A stretch of 64,000 nucleotides of DNA from Pandoraea vervacti. Its GTDB lineage: Bacteria; Pseudomonadota; Gammaproteobacteria; Burkholderiales; Burkholderiaceae. This document shows, in pieces, positions 1-9,098 of the stretch. Location of the stretch: assembly GCF_000934605.2 (NCBI RefSeq), contig NZ_CP010897.2, positions 3,162,001 to 3,226,000 on the forward strand, given 5' to 3'. A program made the translations under genes and the position numbers. The stretch's first letter is position 1. Each line of letters opens with the position of its first letter. Below the pieces are notes generated by a model, which was not told where the DNA came from, did not search any database, and saw only the letters and a list, made by a program, of their open reading frames with translations.

Positions 1-2
1 CC

Positions 3-74
3 GATTTCGGCCGTGCAGCCGACGCGCAGCAGGCCCGGCAGCACGCCCCGGCAGATGAAGCGCTCACGCCCTGA
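3..74 (+). CDS. 3' end of an upstream gene (partial)
   Basis: From base 3 an open frame runs to a TGA at 72-74, giving an alanine-rich 23-residue tail. The next gene begins 45 bases later on the same strand. The position ahead of a beta-oxidation-type operon and the alanine-rich tail would fit an acyl-CoA dehydrogenase, but too little is present to identify the product. It could also be a chance open frame. Confidence 0.35.
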   Translation, partial: DFGRAADAQQARQHAPADEALTP

Positions 75-119
75 GTTCGCTCGCCCGCCGATTGACAACT
101 CTCTGAGGATGACCGCGCC

Positions 120-1553
120 GTGACGACGTCCGACCGATATCTTGCTTTCGCCAACTCCGCCGTCGGCAGCCGTCTGGCCGACGCGCTGGGCCTGCCGCGC
201 CCGGTGCCGCTGGAGCGCATGCCCGACTATGGTGACGAGGTCGCCGAAGCACGCGCCATTCACGCGCCGCTGGCCGTCGTCGGCGGCGCGGGCGATGCGC
301 CGTTGCTGCCGGGACTGGCGCGTGAGCTGCACTGGCTGGGCATTCCGAGCCTCGCCCACGCCGGGCGACTCGGCTGGATTTCGTACGCGAACAAGGCCGG
401 TACGATGAGCGGGCGATTCAATGCGAACGAAGGTGTGCGCCCCAAGGCGTTGCTGTTCGATGCCAGCGCCATCGCCGATACCGGTGCACTGGCGTCGCTC
501 TACACGTTTTTCCACGATACGCTGGCGTCGCTCGACCGATGCGGGCGTGTCCTCGTGCTCGGCCTGCCGCCGTCGATTGCCGCCACGCCGCACGCCAGCA
601 CGGCGCAACGCGCGCTGGAGGGGTTCGTACGCTCGCTGGCCAAGGAACTGCGCCGCGGCGCAACGGCACAGTTGCTCTACATCGCGCCGCGCGCGCGTGA
701 ATCCCTGCACTCGACGCTACGCTTTTTCCTCTCGCCTCGCGCCGCGTACGTGAGCGGCCAGGCCATTACGCTTCAGAATCCCGTGTTCGAGACGCCGCCA
801 ATGCGCGACCGGCGCCCGCTGGCCGGACAAGTCGCCGTGGTGACCGGCGCGGCACGTGGCATCGGTGAGGCCATTGCCACCGTACTGGCGCGCGACGGCG
901 CCCACGTCGTCTGCGTCGATATCCCTGCCGCGCAGGACGCCCTGAGCACCGTGGCCACGCGCCTGGACGGCAGCGCATTGGCCTGCGACATCACCTCCCC
1001 CGAGGCGGGGGCAACGCTCATCGCGCATCTGTCCGCGCATGCCCCGCAAGGCCTGGACATCCTCGTCCATAACGCAGGCGTCACCCGCGACAAAACGCTC
1101 GTGCGCATGAGCGACGCACAGTGGCAAAGCGTGCTCGACATCAACGTCGGCGCGCCACAGCGCCTCAATAGCGCGTTGCTCGATGCAGGCGCGCTGCGCG
1201 CGGGCAGCCGGGTCGTGGGGGTCGCCTCGATCAGCGGCATTGCCGGGAATCGCGGACAGACCAACTACGCCACGTCGAAAGCGGCGGTGATCGGCATGGT
1301 CGAGGCGTGGTCGCCGATCCTCGCCGAGCGTCAGATCAGCATCAACGCCGTCGCCCCCGGCTTCATCGAGACGAAGATGACGGCCGCCGTACCGTTCGCG
1401 ATTCGCGAAGCCGGGCGCCGCATGAACTCGCTCGGGCAGGGCGGCCAGCCGGTCGACGTGGCCGAAGCCATCGCGTGGCTCGCGCATCCCGCCTCGGGCG
1501 CCCTCACCGGGCAGGTCGTGCGCGTTTGCGGCCAGAGCCTGCTGGGAGCCTGA
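120..1553 (+). CDS. 3-oxoacyl-ACP/CoA reductase, high-molecular-weight FabG type
   Basis: A 477-residue short-chain dehydrogenase. The C-terminal half carries the NAD(P)-binding glycine motif TGAARGIG near residues 241-248, an NAG motif, and the catalytic Tyr and Lys of YATSK near 382-386, with the serine in the preceding ASIS. The first ~230 residues form a second, degenerate Rossmann-like region, the architecture of high-molecular-weight FabG proteins (ordinary FabG is about 245 residues). It probably reduces 3-ketoacyl groups using NAD(P)H. The start is GTG. The next gene (MaoC-like) begins 2 bases after the stop and a thiolase follows, so the three look like one operon for fatty acyl turnover. 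Confidence 0.85.
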   Translation: MTTSDRYLAFANSAVGSRLADALGLPRPVPLERMPDYGDEVAEARAIHAPLAVVGGAGDAPLLPGLARELHWLGIPSLAHAGRLGWISYANKAGTMSGRFNANEGVRPKALLFDASAIADTGALASLYTFFHDTLASLDRCGRVLVLGLPPSIAATPHASTAQRALEGFVRSLAKELRRGATAQLLYIAPRARESLHSTLRFFLSPRAAYVSGQAITLQNPVFETPPMRDRRPLAGQVAVVTGAARGIGEAIATVLARDGAHVVCVDIPAAQDALSTVATRLDGSALACDITSPEAGATLIAHLSAHAPQGLDILVHNAGVTRDKTLVRMSDAQWQSVLDINVGAPQRLNSALLDAGALRAGSRVVGVASISGIAGNRGQTNYATSKAAVIGMVEAWSPILAERQISINAVAPGFIETKMTAAVPFAIREAGRRMNSLGQGGQPVDVAEAIAWLAHPASGALTGQVVRVCGQSLLGA

Positions 1554-1555
1554 CC

Positions 1556-2557
1556 ATGCCCAACGACCGTACGGACATCGTCCCCGTGGCACAGGTCACC
1601 CAGGTTACCCATCTGCCTTCGCCGCTGCGTCTGTACGTGCGCGCCTTGCTGGCGTCTCGCAAACCGGCCCGGGCGCACCCCATGCCGGCACTGGCATTCG
1701 AGCGCGGCAATGTGCCGCTCGATGCCGGGGACATCGCACGTTACGCGCGCCTTTGCGGCTTTTCGGAGGCAAACGGCGTGCCGGCGACCTGGCCGCATCT
1801 GCTCGCTTTCCCGCTGCACATGCTGCTCATGACCGATCGCGCCTTTCCGTTCGCCATGCTCGGCATGGTGCATCTGGCCAACCGCATCCGGCAGCACGCG
1901 ACACTTCACGCGGGCGAGCGACTCACGCTGGACGTGCGATGCGGCCCGCTGTACGCCCATGACAAAGGGCAAGTGTTCACCGTGGTCACAACCGCGCGCA
2001 GAGACGGCATCGTCGTGTGGACGGGCGAGAGTCTTTACCTCAGGACGGGCGTGCATAACGCGCTCGGTCCGCGCTATCGCGCCGAACTCGCCGCCGACGA
2101 CGCCATGACGAAATCCGCCACGTGGCATGTGCCCGGCGACCTCGGCCGCCAATACGCGCGCGTCTCCGGCGATTACAACCCGATCCATCTATGGCCGCTC
2201 ACCGCGAAGCTGTTCGGCTTTGCTCGGCCGATCATTCACGGCATGTGGAGCTTTGCGCGCACTGTCGCGGCCATGAACCCGATTCCGCCCACCTCGCCCA
2301 CCTCGCCCACCTCGCCCACCTCGCCGGCCGACGTCGCGACGCTCGATCTGCTCGTGGAATTCAAGACCCCCGTGCTGCTCCCAGGCGAGGTCACGCTTTG
2401 GCGCGCCGCCGATGGCGAGCGCTTCGAGTTGCGCGATGCCTCCGGTGCGGTGCCGCACCTGCGCGCGCGGTGGCACAGCCTCGCCGCCGCGCCTTGCGCC
2501 GCATCGTCCACCTCGCTCGCCAGCGAACCGACATCTTCGACTCCGGACCTCTCATGA
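1556..2557 (+). CDS. MaoC-like hot-dog dehydratase
   Basis: A 333-residue protein with a C-terminal MaoC hot-dog domain. The signature GDYNPIHL near residue 205 carries the Asp and His used by R-specific enoyl hydratases, followed by a conserved HGM. The N-terminal half is probably a second, degenerate hot-dog fold. It would hydrate or dehydrate (R)-3-hydroxyacyl thioesters, acting next to the reductase encoded just upstream. The ATG at 1556 follows the upstream stop by 2 bases, so I prefer it to the longer open frame. The 3' end overlaps the thiolase start as ATGA. Between the catalytic motif and the C-terminus lies a Pro-Thr-Ser repeat (four copies of PTS) from a 9-bp tandem repeat. Confidence 0.85.
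   Translation: MPNDRTDIVPVAQVTQVTHLPSPLRLYVRALLASRKPARAHPMPALAFERGNVPLDAGDIARYARLCGFSEANGVPATWPHLLAFPLHMLLMTDRAFPFAMLGMVHLANRIRQHATLHAGERLTLDVRCGPLYAHDKGQVFTVVTTARRDGIVVWTGESLYLRTGVHNALGPRYRAELAADDAMTKSATWHVPGDLGRQYARVSGDYNPIHLWPLTAKLFGFARPIIHGMWSFARTVAAMNPIPPTSPTSPTSPTSPADVATLDLLVEFKTPVLLPGEVTLWRAADGERFELRDASGAVPHLRARWHSLAAAPCAASSTSLASEPTSSTPDLS
2288..2323 (+). repeat. 9-bp tandem repeat (CCCACCTCG x4) inside the MaoC gene
   Basis: Four perfect consecutive copies of CCCACCTCG lie in frame and encode Pro-Thr-Ser repeats in a loop of the MaoC-like protein. Because the unit is a multiple of three, copy number can change without breaking the frame. Confidence 0.9.
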
Positions 2558-3873
2558 GCGCCTTCAAACCTACTGCGCCCGCCCCTGCCCTGCGCCGCGT
2601 TGCGATCCTCGGCGGCAACCGCATCCCGTTCGCCCGCTCGAATACGGCATACGCCACGGCGTCGAATCAGGACATGCTCACCGCAGCGATCCAGGGCCTC
2701 GTGGACCGCTTCGACCTGCACGGACAGACGCTCGGCGAAGTCGCCGCCGGCGCCGTGCTCAAGCACGCCCGGGACTTCAACCTCACGCGCGAATCCGTGC
2801 TGTCGACCACGCTTGCCGCCCAGACCCCGGCCTACGATGTTCAGCAGGCGTGCGGCACCGGCCTGGAGACGGCGATTCTCACGGGCAACAAGATCGCACT
2901 CGGTCAGATCGATGTCGCTATCGCCGGCGGGGTCGACACGGCCTCGGACGCCCCCATCGGCGTGAACGAGAAGCTGCGCAAGATCCTGCTCGAAGCGAAC
3001 CGGCAACGCAGCACCGGGGGCAAGCTCGGCGCGCTGGCGAAGGTGCGCCCGGGCATGTTGTTCAGCCCAGCGTTGCCACGCAATGGCGAACCACGCACCG
3101 GACTCTCGATGGGCGAGCATTGCGAATGGATGGCCAAGCGCTGGGAAATCGAACGCGCCGCACAGGATGCCCTCACCCTGGCGAGTCACGAACATCTGGC
3201 CGAAGCATACGACCGCGGCTTCTTCCTCGATCTGATGACGCCGTTCCGAGGGATGCAGCGCGACAACAACCTGCGCCCCGAACTCACGCTCGAGAAGCTC
3301 GCCAGCCTCAAACCGGTCTTCGACCGGAGCGCAACGGGCACGCTGACGGCGGGCAACTCGACGCCGCTGACCGACGGGGCATCGTGCGTGCTGCTCGCCA
3401 GCGAAGACTGGGCGAAGGCGCACGACATTCCGGTACTCGCTTACCTGACGTATTCGCAAACGGCGGCCGTCGACTTCTTCAATCCGGACGAATCGCAGCG
3501 CGAGGGCCTGTTGATGGCGCCGGTCTATGCGGTGCCGCGCCTGCTCGCACAGGCCGGGCTCACCTTGCAGGACTTCGATTTCTACGAGATCCATGAAGCC
3601 TTCGCGGCGCAGGTGCTGTGCACGCTCAAGGCCTGGGAAGACCCTGTCTATTGCCGCGACAGGCTCGGCCTGGCCGCCCCGCTGGGCAGCATCGACCGCC
3701 AGCGCCTGAACGTGAACGGCAGCTCGCTCGCTTGCGGTCATCCGTTCGCGGCCACCGGCGGACGCATTCTGGCCACCCTCGCGAAACTACTCGCCCAACG
3801 CGGCGGTGGCCGTGGCCTCATCTCCATCTGCGCCGCCGGCGGACAAGGGGTGGTCGCGATGCTCGAGCGCTGA
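2554..3873 (+). CDS. Acetyl-CoA C-acyltransferase (thiolase, FadI-like)
   Basis: A 439-residue thiolase. The acylated cysteine lies in QQACGTG (about residue 100). The active-site histidine is in EIHEAF near 347, and the second cysteine is in ACGHP near 394. Length and motifs fit the FadI/AtoB group of degradative thiolases, which cleave 3-ketoacyl-CoA to acetyl-CoA and a shortened acyl-CoA. The ATG overlaps the stop of the MaoC gene (ATGA), indicating translational coupling. With the reductase and dehydratase upstream and a fadD-like ligase downstream, a role in fatty acid beta-oxidation or polyhydroxyalkanoate precursor metabolism is inferred. Confidence 0.9.
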   Translation: MSAFKPTAPAPALRRVAILGGNRIPFARSNTAYATASNQDMLTAAIQGLVDRFDLHGQTLGEVAAGAVLKHARDFNLTRESVLSTTLAAQTPAYDVQQACGTGLETAILTGNKIALGQIDVAIAGGVDTASDAPIGVNEKLRKILLEANRQRSTGGKLGALAKVRPGMLFSPALPRNGEPRTGLSMGEHCEWMAKRWEIERAAQDALTLASHEHLAEAYDRGFFLDLMTPFRGMQRDNNLRPELTLEKLASLKPVFDRSATGTLTAGNSTPLTDGASCVLLASEDWAKAHDIPVLAYLTYSQTAAVDFFNPDESQREGLLMAPVYAVPRLLAQAGLTLQDFDFYEIHEAFAAQVLCTLKAWEDPVYCRDRLGLAAPLGSIDRQRLNVNGSSLACGHPFAATGGRILATLAKLLAQRGGGRGLISICAAGGQGVVAMLER

Positions 3874-3896
3874 GCGCGCCAAACCCGCACCAAAGC

Positions 3897-3929
3897 ACAA
3901 CAAGAACACAACAAGAACACAACGAGAAC
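3897..3929 (+). repeat. 11-bp tandem repeat in the thiolase-fadD gap
   Basis: Three consecutive copies of ACAACAAGAAC (the last with one change) begin 24 bases after the thiolase stop. They lie in the 261-base gap before fadD. No terminator hairpin is obvious here, so the repeat sits in the probable fadD leader or promoter region. Confidence 0.75.
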
Positions 3930-4134
3930 GTCGCGCTATCGCATTCCATCGCGGTAGACGCCATCGTCGTGAGACAAAGTCACACAGGGGCATTGAAAAA
4001 AGCGCCGCCGCGCGACACCGGCCGATCGTTCATCGGCAATGTTGCGGGAGCCGTTCGTCTGCGTCATTGGGCGACGAGGACGGCGGGCAGTGGCGGCGAA
4101 CAAAAAAGTGTAGACATCTTCCATGGAGACAACG

Positions 4135-5856
4135 ATGGATCAAGCCGTCCAAGAGGAACGCGTATGGCTGAAGGCCTACCCGCCCGGGGTGCCTGCGGAC
4201 ATCGACGTGAATCGATACACGTCGCTCGTACAGGCTTTTGACGAATGGATCGACAAGTACCGCGAGCGCGTTGCGTTCGTGAGTCTCGGCAGCGAAATCA
4301 CCTATGCCGAAGTCTCTCGTCAGGCTTACGCCTTCGCGGCGTGGTTGCAGGCGCAAGGGGTAAGAAAGGGGGACCGCGTCGCGCTCATGATGCCCAACTG
4401 CTTCCAGTACCCCATCTGCCTGTTCGGCACGCTCATCGCAGGCGCCGTGGTCGTCAACGTCAACCCGCTATACACGGCCCGCGAACTGAAGCATCAGTTG
4501 CAGGACAGTGGCGCGCAGACGATCGTCGTCTTCGAGAACTTCGCAAAGACCTTGCAGGAAGCCATCGACGGCACGCAGGTGCGCCATGTCCTCATCACCC
4601 AGATCGGAGACTTGCTCGGCGCGGGCGCGAATCTCAAGGGGCGCGCGGTCAACTTCCTTATGCGACACATCGCGAAGCAGGTGCCGCCCTACCGGCTGCC
4701 GCAGGCGGTCCCATTGCGCCAGGCACTGGCAGACGGTGCGACACGCAAGGTCGCTCCCGTTCCGATGGCACGCGAAGACCTCGCCTTCCTTCAGTACACG
4801 GGCGGCACCACCGGCGTGGCGAAGGGCGCCATGCTCTCGCACGGCAACGTGCTGGCGAACCTGCTGCAAACCGAAGCGTGGGCGGCCGATCAGCTCGACG
4901 GCGATATCGAGGTCAATCTGTCGCTGCTGCCGATGTATCACATCCTCTCGCTCACCGTGAACTGCCTCGTGTTCATGAGCTTGGGCGGACGCAACATCCT
5001 GATCGCGAATCCGCGCGATGTGAAGAAGGTGGTCTACATCATTCGCAACGAAACGTTCACGGGCGTGACCGGCGTGAATACGCTGTTCAATGGCTTGCTG
5101 GAAAACGCGGAGTTTCGCGCGCGCGACTTCTCGAAACTGAAGTTGTCGCTCGCGGGCGGCATGGCCACGCAACGCGCGATCGCCGAGCGATGGAAGCAGG
5201 TCACCGGCAAGCCGATCATCGAAGGTTATGGACTGACCGAATGTTCGCCCATCGTGACGATGAATCCGGTCGACATCGCGCACATGGACGCCATCGACTT
5301 CACCGGGTCCATCGGCCTGCCGGCCCCGTCCACCGACGTGCGCTTCAAGCGCGACGACGGCACCTGGGCGCCCATCGGCGAGCCGGGCGAGTTGTGCGTG
5401 CGCGGACCGCAAGTCATGCGCGGGTACTGGAATCGCCCGGAAGAGACCGCCAGAACGTTCGACGCCGATGGATGGCTGCTCACGGGCGACGTCGGCGTCA
5501 TGGACGAGCGCGGTTATGTGCGGCTCATCGACCGCAAGAAGGACATGATTCTCGTCTCCGGCTTCAACGTCTATCCGAACGAGATCGAAGACGTTGTGAT
5601 GCTGCATCCGGGCGTGCGCGAAGCGGCGGTGGTCGGCGTGCCCGACCCGGTGGCGGGCGAGCGCGTGAAGCTCGTGGTTGTGGCGAAAGATCCGCAACTG
5701 AGCGTCGAGGCCATATCGGCGCACTGTCGCCAGCATCTGACCGCGTACAAGGTGCCGCGCATCATCGAATTTCGTCAAGGTGAATTGCCGAAGACGACAG
5801 TGGGCAAGATCCTGCGGCGCGAACTGCGCGAACCGGCTCGCGATTCAGGGAGATAA
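4135..5856 (+). CDS. fadD: Long-chain fatty acid--CoA ligase
   Basis: A 573-residue AMP-forming acyl-CoA synthetase. The ATP/AMP signature YTGGTTGVAKGA lies near residue 221, followed by GYGLTECSP, the TGD motif and the C-terminal DRKKDMI/PKTTVGKILRR segment with the catalytic lysine. The N-terminus (VWLKAYPPGVP) is typical of bacterial FadD. It activates long-chain fatty acids to acyl-CoA with ATP at the inner membrane. I chose the ATG at 4135 because GGAGA lies 5 bases upstream. An in-frame ATG at 4123 would add four residues but lacks a ribosome site. It follows the reductase-MaoC-thiolase genes on the same strand. Confidence 0.93.
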   Translation: MDQAVQEERVWLKAYPPGVPADIDVNRYTSLVQAFDEWIDKYRERVAFVSLGSEITYAEVSRQAYAFAAWLQAQGVRKGDRVALMMPNCFQYPICLFGTLIAGAVVVNVNPLYTARELKHQLQDSGAQTIVVFENFAKTLQEAIDGTQVRHVLITQIGDLLGAGANLKGRAVNFLMRHIAKQVPPYRLPQAVPLRQALADGATRKVAPVPMAREDLAFLQYTGGTTGVAKGAMLSHGNVLANLLQTEAWAADQLDGDIEVNLSLLPMYHILSLTVNCLVFMSLGGRNILIANPRDVKKVVYIIRNETFTGVTGVNTLFNGLLENAEFRARDFSKLKLSLAGGMATQRAIAERWKQVTGKPIIEGYGLTECSPIVTMNPVDIAHMDAIDFTGSIGLPAPSTDVRFKRDDGTWAPIGEPGELCVRGPQVMRGYWNRPEETARTFDADGWLLTGDVGVMDERGYVRLIDRKKDMILVSGFNVYPNEIEDVVMLHPGVREAAVVGVPDPVAGERVKLVVVAKDPQLSVEAISAHCRQHLTAYKVPRIIEFRQGELPKTTVGKILRRELREPARDSGR

Positions 5857-5860
5857 CGAC

Positions 5861-6883
5861 ATGCCCATTCACACTTCGGCTGCGGCGAACCACCTCCGCC
5901 ACCTCTGCCACCTCCTCTGCCATCATGCGCCGGATGAACGTCGCGCACGTCATGCAAAGCGCATGCTGTTCACGCTCGCGTTGCTGCCAGCGGCCTTCGC
6001 CGTCGGGCTCGTGAGCGCATCGTATGCCGTCGCGCAAACCGCGCCCGGCGGACCGGCCGACAGCCCGGGCAGCGCTCCTGCGGCTGCCGCGACGCCGGAT
6101 TCCGACGTCGCCAAAATCGCCGCGTTGCCTGTCCCCAAGCAAACGCAGTGGCTCTCGCGCACGATCAAGAGCGGCGAGCTGGCGAAGATGAGCGACGACC
6201 AGATCGTCGCGCGAATGCAGGCCATTCACCCCGACACCCTCGTCCGATTCCTGAAGGCTGAAGCCGCCGCGCTGCCCGAGTACCAGTACGAACTCACGCG
6301 TCATGAGCGCATCAACAACCAGTGGCAGACGACGCCCGATCGCATGCTGGTGAAAATTCGCGAAAACCCGCTGCAGATCTACGCAAAGTGGCTTCCCGAC
6401 GGCGCGCACGCGGGACAGGAGATCATTTACGACGAGACGAAGAAGCCGAAGGAAATGTACGGCCACCTTGGCGGCATGCTGGGTTTTACGTCGATCTGGA
6501 GCAGTATTGACGGCGCGCTGGCGCGCTCGCAATCGAACCACACCGTGCGCGATCTTGGCTTCGGATTTATCGCGGAGCAGATCGCCCACGACGGCAAGAG
6601 TTTCCGCGCGGCCGGGCTGCCCGAGAAGCCTGCCAGAACATCGGTATCCGAAGTGAACGGCGCGCGTGTGCTGGCATTGGAATGGGATGCCCCGTCCGGG
6701 CCGCCGCAACACTATGCCAACAAGTCGCGCGTGTTACTCGATCTGAAGACGGGCCGTCCGCGAGGGATCGAAGCCTGGGACGCCTCGGGCCAGAAGATCG
6801 AAGAGATGCGTTTTGAAAAAGTCCGCAAGGAACAGTGGACGGACGCCACGTTCGATCCGAAGAACCCCGACTACAAGTTCTGA
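5861..6883 (+). CDS. DUF1571 family exported protein
   Basis: A 340-residue protein. A long His/Arg-rich n-region precedes a hydrophobic stretch (LFTLALLPAAFAVGLV) and a likely signal-peptidase site near AVAQ, so it is probably periplasmic. The mature part, rich in charged residues and ending KNPDYKF, resembles DUF1571, a family of unknown function. The ATG lies 4 bases after the fadD stop and its ribosome site AGGGAG overlaps the end of fadD, so the two are cotranscribed. The n-region is encoded by a degenerate 9-bp CCACCTCYG repeat (about 5890-5916). An internal ATG at 5963, just before the hydrophobic segment, is an alternative start that would give a more ordinary signal peptide. Confidence 0.75.
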   Translation: MPIHTSAAANHLRHLCHLLCHHAPDERRARHAKRMLFTLALLPAAFAVGLVSASYAVAQTAPGGPADSPGSAPAAAATPDSDVAKIAALPVPKQTQWLSRTIKSGELAKMSDDQIVARMQAIHPDTLVRFLKAEAAALPEYQYELTRHERINNQWQTTPDRMLVKIRENPLQIYAKWLPDGAHAGQEIIYDETKKPKEMYGHLGGMLGFTSIWSSIDGALARSQSNHTVRDLGFGFIAEQIAHDGKSFRAAGLPEKPARTSVSEVNGARVLALEWDAPSGPPQHYANKSRVLLDLKTGRPRGIEAWDASGQKIEEMRFEKVRKEQWTDATFDPKNPDYKF

Positions 6884-6920
6884 AGCGCTGCCCGGCCGAT
6901 AGCAGCGCATGCAGGAACGA

Positions 6921-6960
6921 CGAAAGCCCGCCACCCTGCGATGCGGGGGCGGGCTTTCGC
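6921..6960 (+). terminator. Intrinsic terminator after the fadD operon / minE
   Basis: Inverted repeat CGAAAGCCCGCC ... GGCGGGCTTTCG followed by CTTTT on the plus strand. It lies between the convergent DUF1571 gene and minE, so it can serve both directions. Confidence 0.8.
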
Positions 6961-7027
6961 TTTTGCGTGCGTCGAACGAATCAGCGCCGAGCGCGTGGCA
7001 GCTACGCCGCCGGGCGCCCCGCCCCGC

Positions 7028-7282
7028 TCAGGTCTGCGGCAACTCGATCTTCACTTCGAGCACTTCGAGGTTGTCCTGATGCTCGACACTGACCTTGATG
7101 TCGTCTTGCGCGATTTTCACGTACTTGGAGATGACGGCGACCAGCTCGCGTTGCAACGCCGGCAAGTAATCTGCCGGCGGCGACGAGCCCGCGCGTTCGT
7201 GCGCCAGAATGATCTGCAGGCGCTCTTTGGCAACGGCGGCGGTCTTTTTCTTCTCCCCCAGGAGGAAAGACAGGAAGGACAT
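7028..7282 (-). CDS. minE: Cell division topological specificity factor MinE
   Basis: 84 residues, normal for MinE. It starts MSFLSFLLGEKKKTA, the amphipathic membrane-targeting helix, followed by the anti-MinCD region (AVAKERLQIILAHERA) and a C-terminal dimerisation domain ending VEVKIELP-like. MinE displaces MinD from the membrane and drives pole-to-pole oscillation, so MinC inhibits FtsZ only near the poles. It is the last gene of minC-minD-minE, with a GGAGCG ribosome site in the 9-base gap after minD. Confidence 0.97.
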   Translation of the reverse strand: MSFLSFLLGEKKKTAAVAKERLQIILAHERAGSSPPADYLPALQRELVAVISKYVKIAQDDIKVSVEHQDNLEVLEVKIELPQT

Positions 7283-7291
7283 GGGCGCTCC

Positions 7292-8107
7292 TTACTTCGA
7301 GCCGAAAATGCGCTGCAACAGGCCCGGCTTTTGATAGTCGGTAAAGCGCATGGGCTTGTCTTCGCCCTTGAATCGGCTCACCACGTCGCGATAGGCATCG
7401 GCCACATCGGTGCCATCCAGATGGATGGCGGGCGTGCCCTGGTTCGAGGCATGGAGCACCGACTCCGATTCCGGAATCACGCCAATGAGCTTGATTCGCA
7501 GAATTTCCTGAATGTCTTCCAGCGACAGCATCTGACCGTCGTTCACGCGCTTGGGGTTGTAACGCGTAATCAGCAGATGCTCCTTGATCGGCTCGCTGCC
7601 TTCGATGGCGCGCTTCGTCTTCGACGACAGAATGCCCAGAATGCGGTCCGAATCGCGCACCGACGACACTTCCGGGTTCGTCACCACGAGCGCCTCATCA
7701 GCGAAGTGCATCGCCAGCAGCGCGCCCGACTCGATACCGGCCGGCGAATCGCACACGATGTATTCGAAGCCCATGTCGGTCAGGTCCTTGATGACCTTCT
7801 CCACACCGGCTTGCGTGAGTGCGTCCTTGTCCCGCGTTTGCGAGGCGGGCAGGATGAACAGGTTCTCGCAGGACTTGTCCTTGATGAGCGCCTGATTGAG
7901 GTTGGCTTCGCCCTGAATCACGTTGATCAGGTCGTACACCACGCGGCGCTCGCAACCCATGATGAGGTCGAGATTGCGCAGGCCGACGTCGAAATCGATG
8001 ACTGCCGTCTTGTGCCCCTGCAAGGCGAGGCCGGCGGAAAAGCTGGCGCTGGTCGTCGTCTTGCCGACACCACCCTTGCCAGAGGTCACCACAATCACTT
8101 TTGCCAT
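7292..8107 (-). CDS. minD: Septum site-determining ATPase MinD
   Basis: 271 residues, the canonical length. The deviant Walker A KGGVGKTTT lies near residues 10-19, followed by VIDFDVGLRNLD and CDSPAGIE motifs. The C-terminal amphipathic membrane helix is KPGLLQRIFG. MinD-ATP binds the membrane and recruits MinC and MinE. The ATG at 8107 gives the conserved MAKVIVVTSGKGG start; the open frame extends 18 bases further only through a TTG. It sits between minC and minE on the minus strand. Confidence 0.97.
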   Translation of the reverse strand: MAKVIVVTSGKGGVGKTTTSASFSAGLALQGHKTAVIDFDVGLRNLDLIMGCERRVVYDLINVIQGEANLNQALIKDKSCENLFILPASQTRDKDALTQAGVEKVIKDLTDMGFEYIVCDSPAGIESGALLAMHFADEALVVTNPEVSSVRDSDRILGILSSKTKRAIEGSEPIKEHLLITRYNPKRVNDGQMLSLEDIQEILRIKLIGVIPESESVLHASNQGTPAIHLDGTDVADAYRDVVSRFKGEDKPMRFTDYQKPGLLQRIFGSK

Positions 8108-8150
8108 CTGTCGATGCCTTCCCAAACTTGAGGATGAAATTAGCTACGAA

Positions 8151-8906
8151 TCATTTGAGCCCGAGGGGCTCGAAAATCAGTTTGTCGTCTACCAGCCGCA
8201 CCTGCACCGACCGCCCCTGCACGTCAGGCGGCAAGGCATATTCGCCAGTCCGGTAAATGCCGGCGATGGAAATCAGCTCGGGCTCCAGGCAAGTGCAGAA
8301 GATGCGCGCGTCGAGCTTGCCCTTCACGCCTGCCAGCGCCCGCCCCCGCAGCGGCGCGTAAATGTGAATATTACCTTCCGCGATCACCTCGGCCCCATAA
8401 CTGACGAGATCGAGGATGATCAGATCGCCCTTCGCGTAGACCTGCTGGCCCGAACGCAAAGGCTTGTCGATGATCGTCGAGGGAATCGCCGAGGCTTCCG
8501 CGACCACCGGTGCGCTCGCGGCTTGTGCCGGTTCGGCATCGGCGGGCGCCTCGGTGTCGCGACTCGCGCGCGGGGCACGGCGCTCGTGGCGCTCGTGACT
8601 GTCCAGACGCGGAAGGCCGTCCACCACGGCCCACTCGGCCTGCTCGGCGTTCACAACCACACCGATTGGCTTCATGCGGAATTCGGCCAGCATTTCGGCC
8701 AACGCGGGTACGGCGACGCGCTCCTCGCCCGCTAGACGCCGCACGTCGATGGCGACCGTGTCGCCGGCAAAAAACTCCGGGGTGGCTTCGAAACGTTGCG
8801 CCAACTCGGTGCGCAAGGTGTCCAGCTCAGGCGTCTTGACAACGAAATGCAGGGTATCTACGGCACCGCTGCGTAACTCGAAGTACGGCGTTTTCTTTTG
8901 CGGCAT
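8151..8906 (-). CDS. minC: Septum site-determining protein MinC
   Basis: About 251 residues. The N-terminal domain inhibits FtsZ polymerisation. A linker rich in Ala, Pro, Arg and His follows (residues ~110-145). The C-terminal beta-helix domain contains the MinD-binding, dimerising segment (GDLIILDLVSYGAEVIAEGNIHIY). I use the ATG at 8906, giving MPQKKTPYFELR. A TTG 30 bases further upstream would add ten residues and has no better ribosome site. First gene of minCDE; the promoter must lie in the 351-base gap to the left of the plus-strand gene at 9258. Confidence 0.95.
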   Translation of the reverse strand: MPQKKTPYFELRSGAVDTLHFVVKTPELDTLRTELAQRFEATPEFFAGDTVAIDVRRLAGEERVAVPALAEMLAEFRMKPIGVVVNAEQAEWAVVDGLPRLDSHERHERRAPRASRDTEAPADAEPAQAASAPVVAEASAIPSTIIDKPLRSGQQVYAKGDLIILDLVSYGAEVIAEGNIHIYAPLRGRALAGVKGKLDARIFCTCLEPELISIAGIYRTGEYALPPDVQGRSVQVRLVDDKLIFEPLGLK

Positions 8907-9082
8907 GTCAGGTTGTTGTGCGCGAATTGCTGGCAAATTGGGCCATTCTACCGTCCCTTGGCTTCCTGCAAACCGCTAATAAGCAGGGCAACACCGCAAA
9001 TTGCCCAAAAATTACCATTGCTGCAACGCAATACGGCGGTGCATTTTGTATACGTTGCTTGCGTTGCAAAATGCTAGCCGAT

Positions 9083-9098
9083 TGACATGGCAATGTCA
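9083..9098. promoter_or_regulatory. TGACAT-GGCA-ATGTCA inverted repeat in the minC/9258 divergent gap
   Basis: A perfect 6-4-6 inverted repeat in the 351-base gap between minC (minus) and the small gene at 9258 (plus). The sequence TTGACA at 9082-9087 overlaps its left arm and could be a -35 box, although the nearest -10-like TATTCT is too far (22 bases). The rest of the gap (8907-9257) is AT-richer than its surroundings and has no gene. Confidence 0.35.

Noticed and set aside
1307..1555. Upstream extension of the MaoC gene
   Set aside because: It overlaps the reductase gene in another frame. The ATG at 1556 fits the operon spacing.
2122..2553. Upstream extension of the thiolase gene
   Set aside because: Overlaps the MaoC gene; the ATG at 2554 forms the normal ATGA overlap with the thiolase start motif.
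6941..8131. Long plus-strand open frame of 396 codons antisense to minE and minD
   Set aside because: It is the complement of highly conserved minD/minE coding sequence, and its composition follows from their codon use. No ribosome site.
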